From Deltaproteobacteria bacterium (lineage in GTDB: Bacteria > Desulfobacterota > Desulfarculia > Adiutricales > Adiutricaceae), in contig JAISZP010000047.1 in assembly GCA_031269135.1 (NCBI GenBank), positions 1 to 5,963 on the forward strand: a DNA stretch of 5,963 nucleotides. The letters are read 5' to 3'. A program made the translations under genes and the position numbers. Position 1 is the stretch's first letter, and each line of letters opens with the position of its first letter. Below, in pieces: positions 1 to 5,465 of this stretch. The notes beneath the pieces are model-generated. The model was not told where the DNA came from and searched no databases. It worked only from the letters and a program-made list of their open reading frames with translations.

Positions 1-432
1 GGCTTCATAAACGCCGCTGGGGAGTGGGTTATTGAGCCTAAATTTAAGCATCTTAAGAATTTTGCCGTCAATGGTTTGGCTGGAGCTCTAAGTGAAGATT
101 ATAAATGGGGTTTTATAAACGCCGCTGGGGAGTGGGTCATTCAACCTATATTTAAGGATGTGTCGAATTTTTCCGACAATGGTTTTGCTGTAGCCGAAAA
201 TGTCGATGGTCGAAGGGGTTTGATAAACGCCGCTGGGGAGTGGGTCATTCAACCTATATTTAAGGATGTGTCGAATTTTTCCGACAATGGTTTTGCTATA
301 GCTAAAAATGAAGATGGCGGATATGGAATTATAAACCTCGCTGGGGAGTGGGTCATTCAACCTGAATATGACGATTTTTACTATTTTGACATTGGTTTTG
401 CTCATGCCCGCGTACGAGACCGGGACTACAAC
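1..432 (+). repeat. 108-bp tandem coding repeat (WG units)
   Basis: Four direct repeats of 108 bases begin at 1, 109, 217 and 325, in frame with the WG-repeat gene. Units 2 and 3 share a perfect 75-base identity (115-189 and 223-297). Unit 4 keeps a shorter identical core encoding AGEWVIQP, and unit 1 keeps its first part. The gradient of identity suggests that units 2 and 3 are the latest duplication. In-frame units of this kind can expand or contract without breaking the frame. Confidence 0.9.
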
Positions 433-636
433 GAGTTTTATTTTGATGCTGATGGGTATGCTATCGTTCCCATCAACCATCAAGAAGAAAAATTTCCGCC
501 GCCGATTCAGTGGAAATCATCCGGAAAAGTCCGTGAACTAATAGGTCCCCAAGGACGACCTCTCCTTTCCATCGAGATGGTAGGCGACGCCGAAGTCGTC
601 AAAGACGATAGGGGCCAGATTATCTGGCCGCGATAA
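1..636 (+). CDS. WG-repeat protein, 5' end missing
   Basis: The frame is open from the first base, so the true start lies left of the window; 211 residues are visible. The protein is made of WG (beta-rich) repeats of 36 residues starting at visible residues 1, 37, 73 and 109. Each begins G-[FLI]-I-N-x-A-G-E-W-V-I-[EQ]-P and ends with an aromatic/Gly turn such as NGFAVA. A degenerate fifth unit (FDADGYAIVP, about 148-157) follows. A non-repeat tail of about 50 residues then ends DDRGQIIWPR, which looks like a natural C-terminus. WG repeats occur in many bacterial proteins of unknown role, probably as binding or structural modules, so no specific function can be given. Location is unknown because the N-terminus is absent. 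The gene looks more AT-rich than the his genes. Units 2 and 3 are almost identical at DNA level, which suggests recent internal duplication or gene conversion. The repeat family is clear; the function is not. Confidence 0.9.
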   Translation, partial: GFINAAGEWVIEPKFKHLKNFAVNGLAGALSEDYKWGFINAAGEWVIQPIFKDVSNFSDNGFAVAENVDGRRGLINAAGEWVIQPIFKDVSNFSDNGFAIAKNEDGGYGIINLAGEWVIQPEYDDFYYFDIGFAHARVRDRDYNEFYFDADGYAIVPINHQEEKFPPPIQWKSSGKVRELIGPQGRPLLSIEMVGDAEVVKDDRGQIIWPR

Positions 637-688
637 TTGTGGAGCGGATCTGCGAATAAGTGCGCCTCTTGATGGCGATACCCCGAGC

Positions 689-727
689 GATGTCCCGCGC
701 GAGTGATGTCCAATGATAGCGATGTCC
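689..727 (+). repeat. Three-copy direct repeat, 16-base spacing
   Basis: GATGTCC occurs at 689-695, 705-711 and 721-727, so the copies start exactly 16 bases apart. Each is preceded by GC or GT, giving the extended unit GYGATGTCC. The 7 bases between copies are not conserved. The pattern resembles an array of protein-binding sites, but it could also be the remains of a tandem duplication. Confidence 0.6.
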
Positions 728-762
728 AGAGAAAGGTATCCCTCCTGGCCCTGAAACAATGA

Positions 763-788
763 TCAGTCTCCTCAGCGTTCAGTCTCCT
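763..788 (+). repeat. 10-bp direct repeat, 16-base spacing
   Basis: TCAGTCTCCT occurs at 763-772 and again at 779-788. The following bases (CAGCG and TTAGCG) also match if one base is inserted. This looks like a small tandem duplication in noncoding DNA. Confidence 0.6.
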
Positions 789-1376
789 TTAGCGATCGGA
801 GAGGCGAAAAGGTTGCGGCCGCATTTTTTTTGCCGACAGGCGACAATTACCTTGCTATGGACATCAAAGATCGACTATCTTAGATTTGACGTTTTCAAAG
901 GCCGCCGCCGGTTCTCTTTGAGATCCGCGAGCAGGGAGGCGGCGACGTCGCTCGGACGTTTACCTGTCGCCTCTTGCGGCTTGCAGAATGACTTTAACAT
1001 AAGAGCTTTTTGACGGTCGCAACTTTTCCATGCGCCTTGCAAAAGCATCTCCAGGTCCGGTTTATCAAGACGCGGCCAGCGGCTAAGTCGGCATCATCAC
1101 GAAAAGCTCGGTGAACGTAAATCCTTTCCGTAAAAGGCGGGCAAGGATGTTTCGAGTTTTGTCTTTTTCCGAAAATCATTTTTCCGCTTCTTCTCAGCGC
1201 CTGTCGTCTTTTAGTTTTGCTTCGGCCTTGGCTCGAATAATATGATTTTTTCTTTTCGACGTTCATGGCGTCAGCTCAAGCCCACCGGTTTTCCACGATT
1301 TGATTTATAAAGCGATATCGCAGTCGTTATGAAGCATACCGCGCCGCGGCGGCTGAACTCTCTTCGGAGCTGCTTT

Positions 1377-1401
1377 CGGGTTAAGGGGGGAGCGGGTTAA
1401 G
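1377..1401 (+). promoter_or_regulatory. Direct repeat upstream of the hisI promoter, possible operator
   Basis: CGGGTTAAG occurs at 1377-1385 and 1393-1401, with starts 16 bases apart. The second copy ends 7 bases before the predicted -35 box, so the pair lies at roughly -67 to -43 relative to the expected transcription start. That is a typical place for an activator-binding site. The repeat is directly visible; a regulatory role is inference. Confidence 0.35.
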
Positions 1402-1408
1402 TTGACTA

Positions 1409-1437
1409 TTGCCCAAATCAAGCAGGAGTTTTATAAT
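1409..1437 (+). promoter_or_regulatory. Sigma-70-type promoter of hisI-hisG
   Basis: A perfect -10 hexamer TATAAT (1432-1437) lies 17 bases after a -35-like TTGCCC (1409-1414, four of six consensus positions). An alternative -35, TTGACT at 1402-1407, is closer to consensus but would give a 24-base spacer, which is too long. Transcription would start near 1444, leaving a leader of about 25 bases before the hisI ATG. That is too short for an attenuator or T-box, so any control would act at initiation. Confidence 0.7.
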
Positions 1438-1455
1438 ACATGATCTTCATTTTTC

Positions 1456-1461
1456 GAGGAG
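1456..1461 (+). promoter_or_regulatory. Ribosome-binding site fixing the hisI start
   Basis: GAGGAG lies 7 bases before the ATG at 1469. This, with the promoter just upstream, rules out the longer in-frame TTG start at 1409, which falls in the -35 box and would not be transcribed. Confidence 0.8.
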
Positions 1462-1468
1462 TTTTTTG

Positions 1469-1837
1469 ATGTCTGAAAAAAGGATTGAAAAGTTGGAGCC
1501 TGATTTTGAAAAAAGCGGCGGTTTGATGCCTGCCGTGGCTCAAGACGCCGTCAGCGGCGAAATATTGATGCTTGCCTACATGAACCGCGAATCTTACGAG
1601 AAAACTTTATCTACCGGCAAAGTCCACTACTACAGTCGTTCCCGTCAGGAGTTATGGCTTAAGGGCCGCACCAGCGGGCATTTTCAACTCGTCAAGGAGC
1701 TTTATCTGGACTGCGATCAAGATGCGATTGTCGTCAAAATAGAGCAGATTGGCGGAGTCGCCTGCCATACCGGCAAGAGGTCTTGTTTCCATTTTAAGCA
1801 TATATCGGGGAGCGATTATGAAGTCATCGAAGACTAA
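1469..1837 (+). CDS. hisI: Phosphoribosyl-AMP cyclohydrolase
   Basis: This cytoplasmic enzyme opens the adenine ring of phosphoribosyl-AMP to give ProFAR, step 3 of histidine biosynthesis. The 122-residue product has the normal length of a single-domain HisI; there is no fused HisE pyrophosphohydrolase, so HisE must be encoded elsewhere. Family signatures are [10 protein letters not shown] (33-42), [18 protein letters not shown] (53-70) and the metal site. The metal site has D81, C82, D83 and D85 in DCDQD, then C99-H100 in ACHTG and C106 in SCF. These match the Mg-binding aspartates and the three zinc-binding cysteines known from the family. The start at 1469 is chosen for its ribosome-binding site and its position after the promoter. 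The 3' end overlaps hisG by 20 bases, so the two genes form an operon. Assignment is secure. Confidence 0.97.
   Translation: MSEKRIEKLEPDFEKSGGLMPAVAQDAVSGEILMLAYMNRESYEKTLSTGKVHYYSRSRQELWLKGRTSGHFQLVKELYLDCDQDAIVVKIEQIGGVACHTGKRSCFHFKHISGSDYEVIED
1807..1812 (+). promoter_or_regulatory. Ribosome-binding site of hisG inside hisI
   Basis: GGGGAG, within the last codons of hisI, lies 5 bases before the ATG at 1818. It supports this start over the farther in-frame start at 1749 and implies translational coupling of the two genes. Confidence 0.75.
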
Positions 1838-2726
1838 GGACAAAAACGCGCAAAACAAGGCGTTAAGGCTTGGATTGCCGAAGGGTTCGCTTGAGCAGTA
1901 CACCTTAAGCCTTTTCGCCCGCTCAGGCTGGCGGGTCAATATCGGCTCCCGAAACTATTTTCCCGACATCGACGACCCACAAATAGAGTGCACTCTAAGC
2001 AGAGCTCAGGAGATGAGCCGTTACGTGGCTGACGGCGTCTTGGACTGCGGTCTGTCGGGTAAAGATTGGCGTCTGGAGAATCAGAGCGATGTCGCGGTGG
2101 TGGCGGATCTTATCTACTCTAAGGCGACCCCTACCTGCGCCCGCTGGGTTTTGGCGGTGGACGGGAAAGGCCCTTACGGCAAGCCCGAGGATCTGGCCGG
2201 GAAAAAAATTTCCACTGAACTGCCTGGAGTCACCAGGCGTTGGTTCAAAGAGCGCGGGATAGACGTGTCGGTCGAGTTTTCTTGGGGCGCGACTGAAGCC
2301 AAGGTGGTCTCAGGCTTAGCCGACGCCATAGTCGAAGTGACGGAGACGGGAAGCACGATTAGAGCCCACGGCCTGAAGATAATCGCTGAAATCATGACTA
2401 CCCATACGGAATTGATCGCCAACAAGAAAGCCTTAAAGGATCCTTTCAAGAAGGCGAAGATCGATCAGATCGCTCTTCTTTTGAAGGGAGCCTTGGATGC
2501 CGAGGGCCTGGTCGGCTTAAAGATGAACGTCAGAGAAAAAGACGTCGAGAAGATCGTTGAACTCTTGCCCAGCCTTAATGCTCCGACTGTCGCTCATTTG
2601 TACAACACCAACTGGCTAAGCGTCGAAACGGTGGTCTCGTCAAAGACCGTCAGAGATCTTATCCCAGTTTTGAAGGCGAACGGCGCTGAAGGCATCATCG
2701 AATATCCGCTTAATAAGGTCATTTAA
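1818..2726 (+). CDS. hisG: ATP phosphoribosyltransferase, long form
   Basis: HisG joins ATP and PRPP to make phosphoribosyl-ATP, the committed first step of histidine biosynthesis in the cytoplasm. The product has 302 residues, the size of the long, self-sufficient form. Visible signatures are [10 protein letters not shown] (18-27), DCGLSGKDW (76-84) and the PRPP-binding segment [15 protein letters not shown] (about 172-185). Residues from about 215 to the end form the ACT-like regulatory domain, including [20 protein letters not shown] (254-273) and the ending [11 protein letters not shown]. That domain binds histidine for feedback inhibition in the family, so no separate HisZ subunit should be needed. 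An [14 protein letters not shown] stretch precedes the conserved start and is lysine-rich and non-conserved. The gene overlaps hisI by 20 bases in another frame and shares its promoter. No terminator is obvious in the 99 bases that follow. Assignment is secure. Confidence 0.97.
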   Translation: MKSSKTKDKNAQNKALRLGLPKGSLEQYTLSLFARSGWRVNIGSRNYFPDIDDPQIECTLSRAQEMSRYVADGVLDCGLSGKDWRLENQSDVAVVADLIYSKATPTCARWVLAVDGKGPYGKPEDLAGKKISTELPGVTRRWFKERGIDVSVEFSWGATEAKVVSGLADAIVEVTETGSTIRAHGLKIIAEIMTTHTELIANKKALKDPFKKAKIDQIALLLKGALDAEGLVGLKMNVREKDVEKIVELLPSLNAPTVAHLYNTNWLSVETVVSSKTVRDLIPVLKANGAEGIIEYPLNKVI

Positions 2727-2825
2727 GTTTTACTTGATGCCGCTATTTTAGTTTATAGGCCTGATTTTATGCCCTTTCTTTGAGTAAAGACGCATCGTTT
2801 AGGGTAATTTAGCCGGAGGCAGTCA

Positions 2826-3608
2826 GTGAGCAGAAAATTTTTTTTCCTGATCTTGTGCGGCGCTTTATTGACCTTGCAGTCGAGTTGCCAATCTAGAGTA
2901 AACTCCCCCTATCCGATAGCCACTAAAGAGCAACAGCTGGCTTCTTTCATAGAACTCGGTTCGATCAGGCTCATGCAAAAAGACTTGGCCGGAGCTCTTT
3001 CCGAATTGTCCAAAGCCGAGAAGATCGATCCTGAAAACACCGAGGTCTTGACTTTCTTGGGGCTTACCTACTACCAGCGCGGAGATTACGATCTGGCGAC
3101 GGAGTACTATTTAAGAGTCCTAGCGTTAGATCAATCCCGAACCGAGATTCACAACAACCTGGGTTTGATTTATATGAATCAAAAGAATTTCGCGGCGGCC
3201 AAAAGGGAGTTTGAAACCTGCCTGGCCGACAAAACGTACCCTAAACCGTATCTGCCTAATTACAACTTGGGACTCTTAGAGGAAGCTCAGGGCAAAATCG
3301 AGGAGGCGGAGAAGATCTATCAGAATCTTTTGATCATCAGCCCTCAGTACCCGCCGCCTTTCAACCGTTTGGGGATAATTTACTATAATCGAGGCGAATA
3401 CCGAAAAGCGGTGGATTATTTGTTGAGCGCCGTTCAGTTGGATGCCGAGTATGTCGAGGCTTATTATTTCTTGGCTCAGGCTTACGAGAAGTTGGGGCTG
3501 ACGGAAGAAGCCGCCGTGTCTTATGGGCAGGTCGTGGTTTTGGTGCCCAATACGGCTTTAGCCATAGAAGCTCAGGGCAGAGCTCGAAAGGTTTTGGGTT
3601 TCGAGTGA
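2826..3608 (+). CDS. TPR-repeat lipoprotein, PilF/PilW/Tgl-like
   Basis: The 260-residue product starts with a hydrophobic signal (RKFFFLILCGALLTL) followed by a probable lipidation Cys at residue 21 (LQSSC). The lipobox is off consensus because position -3 is Gln, so lipidation is likely but not certain. The rest is almost entirely tetratricopeptide repeats of 34 residues, about six, beginning near residues 38, 72, 106, 144, 178 and 212. Typical TPR positions are visible, such as LGLTYYQRGDYDLATEYY and LGIIYYNRGEYRKAVDYL. Size, lipid anchor and six TPRs match the PilF/PilW/Tgl pilotins that help secretin assembly in type IV pili, but no pilus gene is nearby and TPR lipoproteins are diverse, so this role is tentative. 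The start is GTG with GGAGG at 2815-2819, 6 bases upstream. It may be cotranscribed with hisG across a 99-base gap. Confidence 0.85.
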   Translation: MSRKFFFLILCGALLTLQSSCQSRVNSPYPIATKEQQLASFIELGSIRLMQKDLAGALSELSKAEKIDPENTEVLTFLGLTYYQRGDYDLATEYYLRVLALDQSRTEIHNNLGLIYMNQKNFAAAKREFETCLADKTYPKPYLPNYNLGLLEEAQGKIEEAEKIYQNLLIISPQYPPPFNRLGIIYYNRGEYRKAVDYLLSAVQLDAEYVEAYYFLAQAYEKLGLTEEAAVSYGQVVVLVPNTALAIEAQGRARKVLGFE

Positions 3609-3634
3609 GTTGAACTGCGGATTTGAGGGGGTCC

Positions 3635-3670
3635 GTCGAACTTGCGGAACATGTCGAATTTGCGGAACTG
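3635..3670 (+). repeat. 18-bp imperfect tandem repeat
   Basis: GTCGAACTTGCGGAACAT (3635-3652) is followed directly by GTCGAATTTGCGGAACTG (3653-3670), with 15 of 18 positions equal. A weaker partial copy, GTTGAACTGCGGA, precedes them near 3608-3621. It lies just after the TPR gene stop codon. Confidence 0.65.
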
Positions 3671-3705
3671 GAAATCGTCGCGATTTGGCTTAGCCGGCGA
3701 TTTCC
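3670..3705 (+). repeat. Nested inverted repeat, possible RNA hairpin
   Basis: GGAAATCG (3670-3677) and CGATTTCC (3698-3705) are perfect 8-bp complements. Inside, CGATTT at 3681-3686 competes for pairing with AAATCG at 3672-3677, and GGC/GCC (3687-3689/3693-3695) can form a small inner stem. No T-run follows, so it is not a standard intrinsic terminator. It could end or stabilise the TPR transcript. Confidence 0.45.
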
Positions 3706-3712
3706 TCCCAAA

Positions 3713-3760
3713 AGCGATTGATCTTTCAAGCGATTGATCTTTCAAGCAAGTTATCTTTAA
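3713..3760 (+). repeat. 16-bp tandem array, 2 perfect copies plus 1 degenerate
   Basis: AGCGATTGATCTTTCA occurs at 3713-3728 and 3729-3744 without change. A third unit, AGCAAGTTATCTTTAA (3745-3760), matches at 12 of 16 positions. The two identical copies point to a recent duplication. Confidence 0.85.
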
Positions 3761-3931
3761 TGGGACTTACGGCTTTTTCGATCGCAGAAGCGCGGGAAAA
3801 ACCTCCAAAGTGCGATGAGGAAAAATCGGAAACCGACAAGAGCAGAGAAGAAATAATCTTTTTGAGGGTTTAAGGAGCATTGACGTCTTTCGTCGGAGTT
3901 TTCCCGCCCTTACTTACATAAAACCCTTAAA

Positions 3932-4594
3932 ATGACCGAACTAAAAAAAACAAAAAAAGCATATCCCCCAGCCTTAGAGGCCAATTTTGTCCTCTCCGCC
4001 GCTAACTACAAGCAATTTCCCACGCCTTTAAGTTACGAGATTTCTTTGTTGGGCCGCTCCAACTGCGGAAAATCTTCTCTTATAAATCGTTGGATCGGTC
4101 GAAAGACCTTGGCTAGAGTCGGCGCCGCTCCCGGCAGAACCAGGTTGATTAATTTTTTTAAGGTAATCTGGAAGACTGGGGTAAATCCCATCTACGTGGT
4201 GGATTTGCCCGGCTACGGCTATGCCGCCGCTCCGAAGGAAATGGTGGAGAGCTGGCGAAAGTTGGTTACGGACTATCTCTCGGCCGATAGGACTCCTAGG
4301 CTGGCTTTGCTGCTGATGGACATAAGACGCAAGCCTCAGAAAGAAGAGTTGGAGCTTGTCGATTGGTTGAAAGAGCTTCGGGTGGATCACCAACTCATCG
4401 CGACTAAATGCGATAAACTCCCAAAGCTGAAAGCTCGTCGGAGCTTGGACGCCATTTACCGCGACTTGGGGGGAATCAATCGGCCTTTGGCTTTCTCTTC
4501 ACTGTCCGGCGAGGGCCGTGACGAGCTGATTCGTCTGGTCGAAAACGTTCAGGCGGAAAAAGGCGCGAGTTCATTTGAGCCTAGCGATGGTTGA
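3932..4594 (+). CDS. engB: Ribosome-biogenesis GTPase EngB (YihA/YsxC)
   Basis: EngB is a small GTPase, usually essential, that helps mature the large ribosomal subunit. The 220-residue product has all G motifs in order: G1 GRSNCGKS (41-48), G2 T70 within PGRTR (67-71), G3 DLPGYG (91-96), G4 TKCD (158-161) and G5-like SSLSGEG (189-195). The PGRTRLINFF and DLPGYGYA segments are hallmarks of the EngB branch within the TrmE-Era-EngA-YihA-Septin GTPases. The fifth P-loop position is Cys, where Val or Ala is common; this position is variable and activity should be kept. The ATG at 3932 has no clear ribosome-binding site, but the upstream frame closes at 3881-3883 and offers no better start. A nonconserved tail follows after about residue 205. 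It stands alone between two long spacers, so it is probably transcribed from its own, unseen promoter. Confidence 0.95.
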   Translation: MTELKKTKKAYPPALEANFVLSAANYKQFPTPLSYEISLLGRSNCGKSSLINRWIGRKTLARVGAAPGRTRLINFFKVIWKTGVNPIYVVDLPGYGYAAAPKEMVESWRKLVTDYLSADRTPRLALLLMDIRRKPQKEELELVDWLKELRVDHQLIATKCDKLPKLKARRSLDAIYRDLGGINRPLAFSSLSGEGRDELIRLVENVQAEKGASSFEPSDG

Positions 4595-4662
4595 CTCGCT
4601 TGCGACCTTAAGCATGCGGAGGATGTCTCAATGGACTTAGGCTAAAAAAAGACGGCCTTTTA

Positions 4663-4682
4663 AAAACGCCCGCGAGCGTTTT
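4663..4682 (+). terminator. Possible weak intrinsic terminator after engB
   Basis: AAAACGC (4663-4669) and GCGTTTT (4676-4682) form a 7-bp stem with a 6-base loop, about 70 bases after the engB stop. The T-run is only four bases and belongs to the stem, so termination would be weak. A second 4-bp stem, AGGC/GCCT (4639-4642/4655-4658), followed by TTTT, lies just upstream. Confidence 0.35.
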
Positions 4683-4820
4683 CCTATTTGTCGCCTGACA
4701 GCCATCTCTAATCAATCGTCGACTAAACGCCTGTCGCCTGCCTCTTGTTTGCTCGCCGCCTATTTGCTTGCCGTTCGCTTACCGATCACCTGTCTACTTA
4801 TCGCTTGGCGCTTACTGAAA

Positions 4821-5465
4821 ATGAGCATATATCTAAAATCAGCAAACTCGCGGCTCTATAAAACCCCTCAAAGTCTTTTGCGATTTATGTTAGCGGGGCT
4901 TATGGCCGCTTTTGGCTGCCTGAGTTTTTTGGGGTGTGCCGTTAAACCAGTCCAAACCGAGACCCAGCGACTGGACGTCAATTTAGAACCGATCAGAGCG
5001 GTCGTCGAAGACGGAGATTGGTTGGTCATTCGCGGGGTTACAGGCCCCGATGACTTCATCAGTTCAGTCACAAATATGCCGTTTTCCCATGCAGCCATTT
5101 ATGACGCCGAAAAAGACGAGGTGATTGAAGCGGATGCGCGAGGAGTGTCGTCTTCGCCTTTGCCTGAGTTTTTGCTGACGGCTTATAGAATATGGGTCGT
5201 GAAACCGATCTGGGCGACTGAAAAAAACCGCCATGCCGCCGCGCTCAGAGCGCGTTCCAGAATTGGGAGGCCTTATAACTTTACCGGTCTTATTGGTCTG
5301 TCGCTACCTGATAGTTATTACTGCACCCAGTTGGTTATGGACGCCTGGGAACCTTTTATCGACAAAAGAGGGGGAAATCCCATCCCGTTAGTCGTTTCCC
5401 CGGGTCGCCTTCACCACTGGGGGCGAGTTGTTTATGACTCTTTTGGACTTGAAAAGAAGCTATAA
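4821..5465 (+). CDS. YiiX/YebB-like (permuted NlpC/P60-type) lipoprotein
   Basis: The 214-residue product begins with a basic stretch and a hydrophobic segment (about 23-38) ending FLGC, a lipobox-like site with Cys39, so it is probably an envelope lipoprotein. The rest resembles the YiiX/YebB group of circularly permuted papain-like (NlpC/P60-related) hydrolases. GDWLVIRG (65-72) is the usual GD entry motif, FSHAAIY (88-94) carries the likely catalytic His90, VIEAD (101-105) carries Glu103, and SYYCTQLV (165-172) carries the likely nucleophile Cys168. The order His-Glu-Cys is that of the permuted family. Members cut amide or related bonds, but the substrate here is unknown. No ribosome-binding site is clear. 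ATG 4821 is preferred over the upstream frame from 4749, which runs through pyrimidine-rich repetitive spacer. ATG 4887 or 4902 would give shorter, typical signal peptides and remain possible. The gene appears monocistronic. Confidence 0.75.
   Translation: MSIYLKSANSRLYKTPQSLLRFMLAGLMAAFGCLSFLGCAVKPVQTETQRLDVNLEPIRAVVEDGDWLVIRGVTGPDDFISSVTNMPFSHAAIYDAEKDEVIEADARGVSSSPLPEFLLTAYRIWVVKPIWATEKNRHAAALRARSRIGRPYNFTGLIGLSLPDSYYCTQLVMDAWEPFIDKRGGNPIPLVVSPGRLHHWGRVVYDSFGLEKKL

Larger units (their letters stand above)
637..1376. other. Gene-poor spacer before hisI
   Basis: No convincing gene is seen on either strand. The open frames here (759-1013 on +, 994-1266 on -) lack ribosome-binding sites and give basic, low-complexity translations with no recognisable motif. 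The spacer holds two sets of short direct repeats with 16-base spacing (689-727 and 763-788). It also contains GC-rich complementary segments at 903-909 and 938-944 (7 bp) and two copies of the octamer TGTCGCCT, at 965-972 and inverted at 838-845. It could be decayed coding sequence, but no ancestor can be named. Confidence 0.5.
3609..3931. other. Spacer rich in short repeats before engB
   Basis: No confident gene lies in these 323 bases. They hold an 18-bp tandem pair (3635-3670), a nested inverted repeat (3670-3705) and a 16-bp tandem array (3713-3760). They also contain a 37-codon frame (3760-3873) without a ribosome-binding site. AAGGAG at 3872-3877 is a good ribosome-binding sequence, but it is 54 bases from the engB ATG. 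The nearest start codon after it, TTG at 3880, gives only 13 codons in another frame. Confidence 0.5.

Noticed and set aside
88..483. 131-codon frame on the - strand
   Set aside because: It is antisense to the WG repeats and its internal repetition merely mirrors theirs.
613..629. GGCCAGA-TTA-TCTGGCC hairpin at the end of the WG gene as a terminator
   Set aside because: It lies before the stop codon and has no T-run. The stem is real (7 bp) but a termination role is not supported.
759..1013. 84-codon frame on +
   Set aside because: No ribosome-binding site, no recognisable motif, and it runs through a noncoding direct repeat.
994..1266. 90-codon frame on -
   Set aside because: Basic low-complexity translation with no family signature and no convincing start.
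1360..1369. CTC-TTCG-GAG tetraloop hairpin upstream of hisI
   Set aside because: The stem is only three base pairs and lies before the promoter, so it would not be in the hisI transcript.
2780..2808. TTGAGT and GGTAAT, 17 bases apart, as a promoter for the TPR gene
   Set aside because: The -10 lacks the key second A, and transcription would start on the ribosome-binding site.
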